A stretch of DNA of 11,429 nt from Phycisphaerales bacterium UBA1910 (GCA_002337545.1 DDGE01000054.1:26062-37490); one strand, 5' to 3'; positions 1-7,174 are shown, counted from the stretch's first letter. The notes: generated by a model from the sequence alone, not told the origin. Made by a program: numbers and translations.

Positions 1-2033
1 TCGACCCCCTCGGGGAGGAACCCATCGCCGCCCTTGCCCGAGGGCGCGAAGCCGTGTTGCCCCACGCGTGCGATGAACACCGTATCGAACTCCAGCCCCT
101 TCGATGAGTGCGCGGTCAACATCGCGACCGCTCCGCGATCATCGCCAAGCGAGGGAGAATCGCTGTTCTGGGGCGACACGCGATCCTCGGGCATCTCGCC
201 CAGCCCCTGATCTCGATCGTCCAGATCGTCGAAGTAGGCGAGCATCGACGCGAGATCGCCGGGCGCATCGAACCGATCCGCACGCGAACGCGCGAACTGG
301 ACGATCGAGGAAATCGCCGAGATTCTTCGTGCTCGGCTGCGCCCGTTGCTCATGTCCCGATGGACCACGCCTGTGCGTTTGATGATCTCGGTGATGGCTT
401 CGGCGGCCCGTTGCTCGCTGGCAACATACCCGAGCTCTGTCAGCAGGCGGTGCATCGCCTCGACCCGGTCTCGCATCGTCCCCTCGCTGCGATCGAGCAC
501 CCACCCCACGAGTGTTCCCGGGTCGCGGATCATCGCGTCGGGGTCCTGGGCCTCCTGCTCGTAGCGGGACCGGGCCGCGCGGTAACTCCCGAACAACGCG
601 TTGAGTTTGACCGGGTCCACGCGGTATGGCGGGCGAGTGAGGACCCGCTGCAGATTCGGGGCGGATTCCGGGTCCACGATCAGCCGTGCCCACGCGAACA
701 CATCCCGCGCCCCCTCGTCCTCCATCGGGGAGACCTTCTCGCGCATATCGATCGGGATGCCCTCGAGCAGGAGGTTCTGCGCAATCTGCTCGAGGAACGC
801 GCCAGAACGCGCGATCACCGCGCACGAGCTGAAGCTGAACTCCTCGCCGCCCGTGCTCGCCATGTCGAGCAGCATTGACGCGATGGCCTCGCCTGCTCGG
901 TAGTCATCGTCCATCTTGACGAGCTGGATCGCCGAACCTTCGACATCGCCGCTGTGCGCGTCCGCTTCCTTGTCGGGCGCGAATCGTGACTGAGCGCGCA
1001 CGATTGACGCGTTGCTCGCTTCCACGATCACCTCGGCGCTGCGGTAGTTCGTCGTGAGCTGCACCGTCTGGGCGTGCGTCCAGATCCCCGCGAAGTGCGC
1101 AAACGCCCGATCGTCCGCGCCGCGGAACCCGTAGATGCTCTGATCGTCGTCGCCCACCACACACACATCCGCGCGGTCGCTCGGTGGGCAGATCGCCCGG
1201 ATCATCTCGATCTGTCCCAGATTCACATCCTGAAACTCGTCCACAACCAGGTGCTTGAAATCGTGATGCACGATCGACGCGACCATCGGGTTCTCGCGGA
1301 TCAGTTTGGTGGGGAGCATGATCAGATCGTCGATCACGATCCATCCATGCTCGCGGGTCCGCTGCTCGAAGTGCCCGTACACCCCGATCGCGTCCGCGAA
1401 GCGGTCGAGCTCGGCGGAGCGTGCGTCGCGATCGCTCTGCTCGTACTCGCCGATGTCGTTCCGTGCGTCGTCCAGCCATGATTGTGCGGCTTGCGCGTCC
1501 ATGCCGAGGTGACGGAGCGATTCCATTGTTCCGCGTGCGTGATCGATCGCGGCGCTGATGCCGGTGCTCAGTGACTTCCGGTAGAGCCGTTCGTCGCGGA
1601 TGATGTCGCGGATTAGTCTGTTCCGCTGGGCGGAATCCATGATCATGGGATCGCCGGGCAGACCGAGTAGATCTGCGAAGCGTCGGACGATGCCCAGCCC
1701 GAGACTGTGGAATGTTGAGGCGTGGATCCTGGCCGCCTGCGTCTGCCCGACGAGCTTCGCGAGGCGTTCGCGGAGCTCGCCCGCGGCTTTGTTCGTGAAT
1801 GTCACGGCCGCGACCCGATCGGGCTCGATTCCCCGTTCGTGGATCATGTGGGCGACGCGCGATGTGATCACCCGCGTCTTGCCCGTGCCGGGCCCAGCCA
1901 GGACGATCAGCGGGCCGTCCTCGTGTGTGACGGCGCGGCGCTGGGCATCGCTCAGACCCGCGATGACCGATTGGTACTCATTCAGTTTGTCGGTTGTGGA
2001 TCGCTCCCCGACCCCCGCGAACAGATCTTCCAT
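1..2033 (-). CDS. uvrD: UvrD/PcrA-family superfamily 1 DNA helicase, 3' end cut by window edge
   Basis: An ATP-driven 3'-5' DNA helicase of the UvrD/PcrA/Rep type, expected in the cytoplasm in excision repair and removal of blocks at replication forks. The frame is open from an ATG at 2033 to the left edge, giving 677 codons. Visible motifs, in order: Walker A AGPGTGKT (residues 46-53); the Ia-like TFTNKAAGELRERL; Walker B DEFQD (265-269); motif III QSIYGFRGA (298-306); motif IV NYRS (329-332); and motif V TAHSSKGLEF (640-649). Motif VI and the C-terminus lie outside the window. The family usually runs to about 700-800 residues, so most of the protein is here. The start follows rsmD by 17 bases on the same strand, so the two are probably co-transcribed. 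The family is secure, but UvrD, PcrA and Rep cannot be told apart from this fragment, so the symbol is a family-level choice. Confidence 0.93.
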   Translation of the reverse strand, partial: MEDLFAGVGERSTTDKLNEYQSVIAGLSDAQRRAVTHEDGPLIVLAGPGTGKTRVITSRVAHMIHERGIEPDRVAAVTFTNKAAGELRERLAKLVGQTQAARIHASTFHSLGLGIVRRFADLLGLPGDPMIMDSAQRNRLIRDIIRDERLYRKSLSTGISAAIDHARGTMESLRHLGMDAQAAQSWLDDARNDIGEYEQSDRDARSAELDRFADAIGVYGHFEQRTREHGWIVIDDLIMLPTKLIRENPMVASIVHHDFKHLVVDEFQDVNLGQIEMIRAICPPSDRADVCVVGDDDQSIYGFRGADDRAFAHFAGIWTHAQTVQLTTNYRSAEVIVEASNASIVRAQSRFAPDKEADAHSGDVEGSAIQLVKMDDDYRAGEAIASMLLDMASTGGEEFSFSSCAVIARSGAFLEQIAQNLLLEGIPIDMREKVSPMEDEGARDVFAWARLIVDPESAPNLQRVLTRPPYRVDPVKLNALFGSYRAARSRYEQEAQDPDAMIRDPGTLVGWVLDRSEGTMRDRVEAMHRLLTELGYVASEQRAAEAITEIIKRTGVVHRDMSNGRSRARRISAISSIVQFARSRADRFDAPGDLASMLAYFDDLDDRDQGLGEMPEDRVSPQNSDSPSLGDDRGAVAMLTAHSSKGLEFDTVFIARVGQHGFAPSGKGGDGFLPEGV

Positions 2034-2050
2034 AAATCGATTCTACTCGA

Positions 2051-2812
2051 TCAGCTCGCGTCCGGATCGCGCATGTACAGGTGGAGTGCCATCCCGCCGT
2101 ATTCATGCGTCTCGGGCCCGAGGGCGCCCTTCATCGTCAGATCGATATCGATCGTTTCGAACTTGGGCTTGCTGCTCTCGCGGGCCATGTCCTTCTCAAA
2201 GGCGTCCATCTGTTCCTCGGCGTCCGGGTCGTTGAGATCGATCTCGATCATTTCCTCGCCGTCGACCATCTCGATTGGCGCGGGCGCCTTCTTGGTATGC
2301 GATTGAATCTCTTCGTTCGCGACCTTGTGAAACAACGGCCAAGGCGTGCGAAGGACCGCGTACCCCGTGTCGTCGAGCTGTTGGATCAGGCGTTCAAACT
2401 GGGTCCGGACGCGAATCCAATCCTCCGCATCCCACACCATTGGGTACGGTGGGTCAAAGAAGATGATGTGCACCGGCTTTGGGCAGCGATGGATGGCCGT
2501 GGGTCCGAGCGCATCGCCGGTGACGACTTCGACGATTTCTTCCGCCCCGAGCATCTCGATGTTCTGATCGAGAACCCGCGTGACCTTGCGATCCCGCTCG
2601 ATGCACACGACACGCGACGCGCCCCGCGATGCCGCTTCCAGCCCGACCGTGCCTGTGCCCGCGAAGCAATCGAGCACGGCTTCGCCCTCGAAGTGCCCTC
2701 GGAGGAGGTTGAACATGGCCTCTTTGACCATGTCGGGGAATGGGCGCGTGATCGCGCCTTCCGGGGGCGAGTGGAGTTTGCGTCGTTTATATTGGCCGCT
2801 GACTATGCGCAT
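2051..2812 (-). CDS. rsmD: 16S rRNA (guanine(966)-N2)-methyltransferase RsmD with an acidic insertion
   Basis: A SAM-dependent methyltransferase that, by family, makes m2G966 in 16S rRNA during assembly of the small ribosomal subunit. I chose the ATG at 2812 because the protein then begins MRIVSGQYKRRKL, the usual RsmD N-terminus; an in-frame start at 2830 would add six unrelated residues. Visible motifs are the TRPFPDMVKEAMFN region near residues 22-35, the SAM-binding DCFAGTGTVGLEAASRGA (48-65), the acidic residue ending strand 2 (IER, 71-73), and the catalytic DPPY (120-123). At 253 residues it is longer than the usual 180-200. The excess is an acidic stretch at about 170-235, placed before the final strand (GGMALHLYMRD), so it is an insertion rather than a tail. 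The gene lies 87 bases after an unknown gene and 17 before the helicase on the same strand. No clear Shine-Dalgarno sequence is seen. Confidence 0.93.
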   Translation of the reverse strand: MRIVSGQYKRRKLHSPPEGAITRPFPDMVKEAMFNLLRGHFEGEAVLDCFAGTGTVGLEAASRGASRVVCIERDRKVTRVLDQNIEMLGAEEIVEVVTGDALGPTAIHRCPKPVHIIFFDPPYPMVWDAEDWIRVRTQFERLIQQLDDTGYAVLRTPWPLFHKVANEEIQSHTKKAPAPIEMVDGEEMIEIDLNDPDAEEQMDAFEKDMARESSKPKFETIDIDLTMKGALGPETHEYGGMALHLYMRDPDAS

Positions 2813-2899
2813 GGACAAGCACACAAGCACGCTGTACTCACAAAGTCAAGCACGCGTGTGTTTGTGGATACCCGAAGGCGTGTTTGAGACCGCGATGGG
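2813..2899. repeat. Intergenic gap with three CAAGCAC copies and an inverted repeat
   Basis: This 87-base gap between the unknown gene and rsmD holds three direct copies of CAAGCAC on the plus strand (2816-2822, 2824-2830, 2847-2853). The last two extend to CAAGCACGC. An inverted repeat, CACAAA (2839-2844) with TTTGTG (2861-2866), encloses the palindrome CACGCGTG (2851-2858). No T-tract follows, so it does not look like an intrinsic terminator. It could be a regulator site or an internal promoter for rsmD. Both are guesses. Confidence 0.35.
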
Positions 2900-3544
2900 T
2901 CAGTCGTTCATGATTGCTTCGATGGAGCAGAGCGATGTGGAAGGTCGGTCAACGCCGCTCACGAGCGACCAGAACGGCACGCCTGGCCCGTCTGCTTCCC
3001 ATGACTGGAACTGGCCGTCGGGCTCGCGTGCGTATTCCGCGAGCGCCTGCCCGCCGAAATAGATGCCGCGTTGAATGAGCATCCCGCCATCGTTGCCGAA
3101 CTCAAGCTCGGCGCTCACGCCTGCGATGACCTCGACGAGCTGTGCGAAGAGTTCCGGGTTGCTTCGAAGGAGCACATCCGCGTCGTGCCAGAGGAAATAG
3201 CGTTGTCTGATGGGCGAGCCGATGATGCCGCCGCCGTCCTGGCGGAGGATTGATGCCACGCCGTGCGCTCCATTGACGGTTCGAGCGAGCCGTTCTGTCG
3301 GGATCAGTCGTTCGAGTTGTGCACAGAACCCCTCGAGGTCCAGAATGCCGCGTCCGTGGAGCACGAGCACTTCCGTGCCGGCCTGTGCATCCAGATACTG
3401 CTTGATTCGAACACCGAAGCGTGTTCGCAACGCAGAATCCGAGCCCCAGGCGACCACATGGTGCGATTCAAGCTTCGCGAGAAGCTCGGGCTCCCAACTC
3501 ATGGGCGCAAAGACAAATCGAGATGACCCGAAATGGATCGACAT
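2900..3544 (-). CDS. Conserved-looking hypothetical protein, 214 residues, upstream of rsmD
   Basis: I do not recognise a named family. The ATG at 3544 gives a 214-residue protein starting MSIHFGSSRFVFAPMSWEPE. An open frame continues upstream to a TTG at 3670, but that part reads as unlikely N-terminal sequence. There is no signal peptide or membrane helix, so it is probably cytoplasmic. The sequence looks like a compact alpha/beta protein: a repeated pattern of short hydrophobic strands (EVLVLHGRGI, RYFLWHDADVLL, GMLIQRGIYFGG) alternates with helical stretches. The segments YFLWHDADVLLRSNPELF and QFQSWEADGPGVPFW are rich in Trp, His and Asp and look like conserved-site material, but no catalytic motif can be assigned. 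It lies 87 bases ahead of rsmD on the same strand, so it may be the first gene of the rsmD-helicase unit. Codon use matches its neighbours. The gene is probably real; its function is unknown. Confidence 0.8.
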   Translation of the reverse strand: MSIHFGSSRFVFAPMSWEPELLAKLESHHVVAWGSDSALRTRFGVRIKQYLDAQAGTEVLVLHGRGILDLEGFCAQLERLIPTERLARTVNGAHGVASILRQDGGGIIGSPIRQRYFLWHDADVLLRSNPELFAQLVEVIAGVSAELEFGNDGGMLIQRGIYFGGQALAEYAREPDGQFQSWEADGPGVPFWSLVSGVDRPSTSLCSIEAIMND

Positions 3545-3809
3545 ACAAATGCCTGACGGCAAACAAACGCCGTTCAAGCCCTCCGCTCTTTTATTCTGGG
3601 CTTTGGTGGTGTCAGCATCGCGTTGCCCCAGTGCAATCGCGACACCCCAATATGCCCCGGTTCCATACAAAAGCCACGGAATCCACAGATTCTTGGCTCA
3701 AATCGGCCTTGAACGCCATGAAGCGGGGGGTATCCCGCGGTTGTCATTCAAATCCTGTTGAATTGTCGCAACGCCCAGCGAATCGAACAGTGTCGTAATA
3801 AATATCGCA

Positions 3810-3874
3810 CCGATCGGCGTGTTCGCGTGGGATAAACCCCCTTAATCCATGGGGTCTATTTACCGATTTCCGAT
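3810..3874. promoter_or_regulatory. Possible operator cluster (CCGAT repeats and hairpin) upstream of the LuxR-type gene
   Basis: The pentamer CCGAT occurs at 3810, 3863 and 3870, the first inside the 8-base palindrome CCGATCGG. Between them lies an imperfect inverted repeat at 3833-3858 that pairs TA-A-ACCCC with GGGGT-C-TA. LuxR-type regulators bind short inverted repeats and often control their own gene, so autoregulation is possible. A five-base word also recurs by chance, so this is tentative. Confidence 0.25.
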
Positions 3875-3923
3875 AACCTGCACCCATTTTCTTCTTTATC
3901 AGTATTCTGTTTCTGTTACATTC

Positions 3924-3929
3924 AATAAT
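3924..3929 (+). promoter_or_regulatory. Possible -10 hexamer for the LuxR-type gene
   Basis: AATAAT matches the sigma-70 consensus TATAAT at five of six bases and lies in an AT-rich patch about 50 bases before the chosen start. No good -35 hexamer sits 16-18 bases upstream; the nearest, TTATCA at 3896-3901, is 22 bases away. Treat it as a weak candidate. Confidence 0.2.
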
Positions 3930-3974
3930 GAGAGGGAACGGGGACGCTCAATTTGAATGCTTCGGGGAATGCAT

Positions 3975-4862
3975 ATGACTCATTTTCAGCTTATTCGACA
4001 GTCTGTCCTCAGCACACACCGCATCGACGAACTTCCGTCAATACCCACCCAGACCTGGGTGGAGCAGTGTGCTGAAGCGCTGTGCACAACCAGCCCACGC
4101 GTTGCGGTTGCGTCGCTCGTGTGCAGCTACATCGCGAGCGAGGATCACCTGAGTGTCTTCTCGTCCGGCGCGTGCATCGCCGGTGCCCACGCTGGAGGGG
4201 AATCCGACTCGCGGATCACTCTTTCGCTTCAGGACCGATGCGAGCGGCTCTCAAAACTCGGGCTTCCGATCTCGGCGCAGGCCACGCAATCCGGGCTTGT
4301 TGCGCCGATGCAATCGCTCAGCGCATCCTGGTCGCAGAGCCCCGCGGCGCGGATCTTCTCCGGAACGCAACTCGTACACCCCATCATCCAAATCCTGCCG
4401 ATCAGGAAGGTAGAGCAATCACACCTTTGTCTGCTGAACCTCTTCGGGTTCATTGCGGGCGAGGATACCTCCGCGCCGAGCGAGACGCTTGCACTGATCA
4501 GCGCCCTGCACTCCCCGTTGCGTCTGCGTGCGACGGCCGCGCTGGAACAGGTGAATAACCCGCGTGCATGGCTCACCGATCGCGAGCAGCATGTGCTCGA
4601 GCTGCTCATCGAGGGCCAGTCCGTCCGTTCTATTGCTGAGCAGCTCGGGCGGAGCGCGCACACGGTGCACGATCATGTGAAAAACCTGCACAAGAAGATC
4701 GGTGCATCTTCACGCGGTGAACTGATCGCCAAAGCACTGGGCCACACACCCGACGAGCTGCAGCTGAGCTTCCCCGAGCCGACGACCTACCCGTTCCCGG
4801 GCGAAGAGCCGCTCACGGAGCTCAAGCCCGAGAAGCTTATTGCTCGCCCGCTCCGCGGCTGA
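3975..4862 (+). CDS. LuxR-type helix-turn-helix transcriptional regulator
   Basis: A DNA-binding transcription factor with a C-terminal LuxR/FixJ-type domain at about residues 200-251. It starts LTDREQHVLELLIEG, and its recognition helix region is SAHTVHDHVKNLHKKIGAS. The N-terminal ~195 residues alternate hydrophobic strands and helices, as in PAS- or GAF-like sensor domains, but I cannot assign a family. There is no receiver-domain signature and no autoinducer-binding signature. A proline- and glutamate-rich tail of about 44 residues follows the DNA-binding domain. Possible starts are 3957, 3969 and 3975. I prefer 3975 (MTHFQLIRQS) because GGGGA lies six bases upstream; 3957 would add six residues. 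No partner kinase or signal synthase lies nearby, so it is an orphan here. Its stop overlaps the end of the convergent lipoprotein gene by 26 bases. Targets and ligand are unknown. Confidence 0.88.
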   Translation: MTHFQLIRQSVLSTHRIDELPSIPTQTWVEQCAEALCTTSPRVAVASLVCSYIASEDHLSVFSSGACIAGAHAGGESDSRITLSLQDRCERLSKLGLPISAQATQSGLVAPMQSLSASWSQSPAARIFSGTQLVHPIIQILPIRKVEQSHLCLLNLFGFIAGEDTSAPSETLALISALHSPLRLRATAALEQVNNPRAWLTDREQHVLELLIEGQSVRSIAEQLGRSAHTVHDHVKNLHKKIGASSRGELIAKALGHTPDELQLSFPEPTTYPFPGEEPLTELKPEKLIARPLRG

Positions 4863-5451
4863 TGCGCTGATTGATCGCCTCGGCGATTCGCGCCGCGAAT
4901 CGATGGTCGAGCCCGACCACCTCCCCGAATGAACCGGGCTCGAGTTCCCCTTCGCGGTTGCGCGTGCGCGCGTGGTTCGACAGGCGGACGCTCTCGGTTT
5001 GTACGCGCCATCCCGGGCGATGGGTGCGGATCACCTCGACGAGGACCCGCAACTCTGTGATGGGTTCCCCCTGGGCCTGCTCATCGCGATCGAACTCGAC
5101 CCGCACCACCCGACGCTGTTCGTTCAGCAGGTCCTCCCATTCCTGATCGATCCCGCTCTGCTCTTGGTCCCACGGGGTGGCGATCCCGGCGGTCCGCTTG
5201 GGATGCGTGGTGATGACGCCGCGTCGCGCATCGACCCGGTCCAGCGCGAATCGATAATCCATGAGAGTTTCGCGTGCCGCGTCAAACACCAGCTCGTCGC
5301 CAGCGGCCCTGTCGATGCTCAGCGTTGCGGAGGGCTGGGCCGCGTCCGCGTGTGCATCACGCGGGGTGTGCCCGGCGCAACCGGCACAAATCGCCGTACA
5401 GATTGCCGTGAGCGCTGCGAATCGGATGGTTTGGGTATATCTCATCGCCAT
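4837..5451 (-). CDS. Putative lipoprotein of unknown function, coupled to the decarboxylase gene
   Basis: A 204-residue protein with a lipoprotein-like signal: positively charged MAMRYTQTIR, a short hydrophobic segment, then ICAGC, with Cys25 as the probable lipidated residue. The -3 residue is Cys rather than the usual Leu, so the lipobox is imperfect. The mature part begins with an Ala/Asp-rich linker. An alpha/beta region follows with the segment RRGVITTHPKRTAGIATPW, then a charged central part and a strand-rich ELRVLVEVIRTHRPGWRVQTESV. This resembles a class of planctomycete lipoproteins without known function, judged from memory only. Starts at 5454 (GTG), 5451 (ATG) and 5445 (ATG) are possible. 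The ATG at 5451 shares one base with the decarboxylase stop (TGATG), which suggests translational coupling. The 3' end overlaps the convergent LuxR-type gene by 26 bases. Confidence 0.82.
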   Translation of the reverse strand: MAMRYTQTIRFAALTAICTAICAGCAGHTPRDAHADAAQPSATLSIDRAAGDELVFDAARETLMDYRFALDRVDARRGVITTHPKRTAGIATPWDQEQSGIDQEWEDLLNEQRRVVRVEFDRDEQAQGEPITELRVLVEVIRTHRPGWRVQTESVRLSNHARTRNREGELEPGSFGEVVGLDHRFAARIAEAINQRISRGAGEQ

Positions 5452-6953
5452 CACTCTACCACCTCCGCGAGGGCTTTGTCGATTTCACTGATCAGCAGGT
5501 CGATGTGTTGCTCGCGTACGCTGCTGGCGCCGACCGCGACCCGGGCAACACATCGGAGCTCATCCCCGACACGGACGCGGGTCTGGGTGATCAGGACGCG
5601 TCCGCTCGTGTTCACGGCATCGATCAGTGCTTTCGTCCGCTCGTCCTCGCCCTCGACGACGAAGCAGACGAGCGAGAGCGAACGGTCGAAGACCAATCGC
5701 AGGCGTGAATCACTGCGCACATGCGCTTCGAACCGCTTCGCGAGCTCGATGTGGTGCCCGATATGTTCCCGCAGCCCGTCTGCACCGAAATAGCGCAGGA
5801 CCCACCAGAGTTTGATCGCGCGCATCCGCCGCCCCAGCGGGACATGCCAATCACGATAATCCACGACGCTACCCGCGTCGCTCTCCTTGTTTCGGAGGTA
5901 ATCCGGCGTGATGCTCATGGCGCTGGTGAGCGCGTTGCGATCGCGGACCCAGAACAGGTCGCAATCGAAGTTTGTCATCAGCCATTTGTGCGGGTTGATG
6001 CACAGTGAATCGGCCCGCTGCACCCCATCGAGGATGCCGCGATGCTCCGGGCAAACCGCCGCGACGCCCGCCCACGCTGCATCGACATGCAGCCATGGTC
6101 GTTGCTCCTGCTCGATCGTGGCGAGCATCTCGCCGATCTTGCTGAGCGGATCAAAGGCGCCCGTCGATGTTGTCCCCTGAGATGAGCACACCATGCACGG
6201 GGTCAGGCCATCGCGGATATCCTGCTCGATCGCCTTGTGCAGCGCGGCGGTATCCATGCGCAGGTCGGCGTCTGTTTCGATCAGACGCACTCGGGAACGA
6301 TCCTCCGGATCATCCGCGAGCCCCGCAACCATCGCGGCCTTTATTACTGATGAATGCGCCTGCGTCGAGGTGTATATGCACATGCCCGAGCGGTCGGCGC
6401 CCGCATCAACCTTGCGTTTGCGTGCGGCGCAGAGTGCGGCGAGCACGCCCTCGCTCGCGGTGCCCTGGATGCACCCGCCCCCGATGGAAGCATCCCGATC
6501 AAAACGGAACGCATCGGGCAAGCCAAAGAGCTGGGCGCACCAGTCCATGACGCGCATCTCGAGTTCTGTCGCGCTGGGCGATGTGGACCAGAGCATCCCG
6601 TTGACATTCATCACGGCGCTTGCAAGTTCGCCCATCACGCCGGGCAGGGAGGAGCTGCACGGAAAATAGGCAAAGAATGCCGGTGACTGCCAGTGCATGA
6701 GACCCGGCTCGATCGTCTCGCGGAGTTCGTCGCCGGCATGATCCCAGAGCCCCATGCCCTCGCCCTGCATCGGCGGGCTGGGGTCCAGCATGGCCAGCGT
6801 CTCCCCGGGCGAGCGGGCCGGGGCCGCGGATCGGTCATCGAGCGATGCGATATATGCCCTGGCCCAATCCTCAATCTTCCTCAACGCGGACGAAAACTGG
6901 TCCGGGTCGTAGGCACCGATCGGCATGGGTGAAATTGTGGTTTTATCGCTCAT
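5451..6953 (-). CDS. PLP-dependent decarboxylase, aromatic-L-amino-acid decarboxylase family
   Basis: A group II pyridoxal-phosphate decarboxylase (500 residues, close to the usual 470-500) that should convert an L-amino acid to its amine and CO2 in the cytoplasm. Family landmarks are clear. HWQSPAFFAYFP (87-98) matches the N-terminal substrate region. His200 in QAHSSVIKAA should stack on PLP. GTTSTGAFDPL (260-270) and HVDAAWAG (289-296, with Asp291) match the cofactor pocket. NPHKW (320-324) carries the PLP lysine, Lys323. TPDYL (349-353) holds Tyr352, aligned with the catalytic-loop tyrosine of DOPA decarboxylase. DYRDWHVPLGRRMRAIKLW is typical of the aromatic branch. The substrate (Tyr, DOPA, Trp or Phe) cannot be read from sequence. 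I chose the ATG at 6953 (MSDKTTISPM); the frame runs to 7076, but that part is unlike the family. The stop overlaps the lipoprotein start. No amino-acid transporter lies nearby. Confidence 0.93.
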   Translation of the reverse strand: MSDKTTISPMPIGAYDPDQFSSALRKIEDWARAYIASLDDRSAAPARSPGETLAMLDPSPPMQGEGMGLWDHAGDELRETIEPGLMHWQSPAFFAYFPCSSSLPGVMGELASAVMNVNGMLWSTSPSATELEMRVMDWCAQLFGLPDAFRFDRDASIGGGCIQGTASEGVLAALCAARKRKVDAGADRSGMCIYTSTQAHSSVIKAAMVAGLADDPEDRSRVRLIETDADLRMDTAALHKAIEQDIRDGLTPCMVCSSQGTTSTGAFDPLSKIGEMLATIEQEQRPWLHVDAAWAGVAAVCPEHRGILDGVQRADSLCINPHKWLMTNFDCDLFWVRDRNALTSAMSITPDYLRNKESDAGSVVDYRDWHVPLGRRMRAIKLWWVLRYFGADGLREHIGHHIELAKRFEAHVRSDSRLRLVFDRSLSLVCFVVEGEDERTKALIDAVNTSGRVLITQTRVRVGDELRCVARVAVGASSVREQHIDLLISEIDKALAEVVE

Positions 6954-7075
6954 GAGTCGGATCCAGGGTGAATTGTGCTTGCAGCACGGGTTGAAATCTG
7001 ATATATCTGAAGTGTTCCGTTCTCGAACACCGTGGGGGTATTTGAGAGCACGACATGATCCCGGCGATGTGTTCA

Positions 7076-7136
7076 CTACCCAGCATCCGTGCTGTGTAGC
7101 TCGCAGATTTTTCTGCGTAGGGTCTCTGCGTTTTTT
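7076..7136 (+). promoter_or_regulatory. Tandem stem-loops with T-tract, attenuator-like
   Basis: The first stem pairs CTAC-C-CAGCA (7076-7085) with TGCTG-T-GTAG (7090-7099), nine pairs with one mismatch around the loop TCCG. Two bases later CGCAGA (7102-7107) can pair perfectly with TCTGCG at 7112-7117 across a TTTT loop, or with a second TCTGCG at 7125-7130 that is followed at once by TTTTTT (7131-7136). The second pairing has the form of an intrinsic terminator on the plus strand, and the two pairings exclude each other. This is sequence-level evidence only. Confidence 0.35.
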
Positions 7137-7174
7137 GACTGAAACGCGAACACGCCAACGGATTGATCATATGA

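Larger units (their letters stand above)
3545..3974. other. Divergent control region between the unknown gene and the LuxR-type regulator
   Basis: There is no credible gene in these 430 bases; the open frames here are short or run on from shadow frames. Toward the minus-strand gene lie two small inverted repeats: ACGGC/GCCGT with an 8-base loop (3555-3572), and AAGCCC/GGGCTT (3576-3602). Toward the regulator, base composition turns AT-rich from about 3855. That part holds the palindrome CCGATCGG (3810-3817), two more CCGAT copies 7 bases apart (3863-3867, 3870-3874), and an imperfect hairpin pairing ACCCC (3836-3840) with GGGGT (3851-3855). Promoters for both divergent genes should lie here, but no pair of -35 and -10 hexamers is convincing. 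Confidence 0.5.

Noticed and set aside
108..878. Plus- and minus-strand open frames of about 230-256 codons at the left end
   Set aside because: They overlap the helicase frame, whose motif V and continuous reading through this stretch were checked. The others carry no motifs.
2081..2887. A 268-codon plus-strand open frame opposite rsmD
   Set aside because: RsmD is clear on the other strand, with its N-terminus, SAM motif and DPPY. The plus frame has no domain and is a GC-rich shadow.
3545..3670. N-terminal extension of the unknown gene to a TTG at 3670
   Set aside because: The extra 42 residues begin at a weak start codon, lie in the hairpin-bearing region and do not look like the start of the protein. 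The ATG at 3544 is simpler.
6954..7076. N-terminal extension of the decarboxylase to 7076
   Set aside because: The family does not have such an N-terminus. From 6953 the length matches the family and the region upstream reads as non-coding with hairpins.
7135..7173. TTGACT as a -35 element with an AT-rich -10 near TCATAT
   Set aside because: The distance is about 26 bases, well over the usual 16-18, and no better -10 lies at the right spacing.
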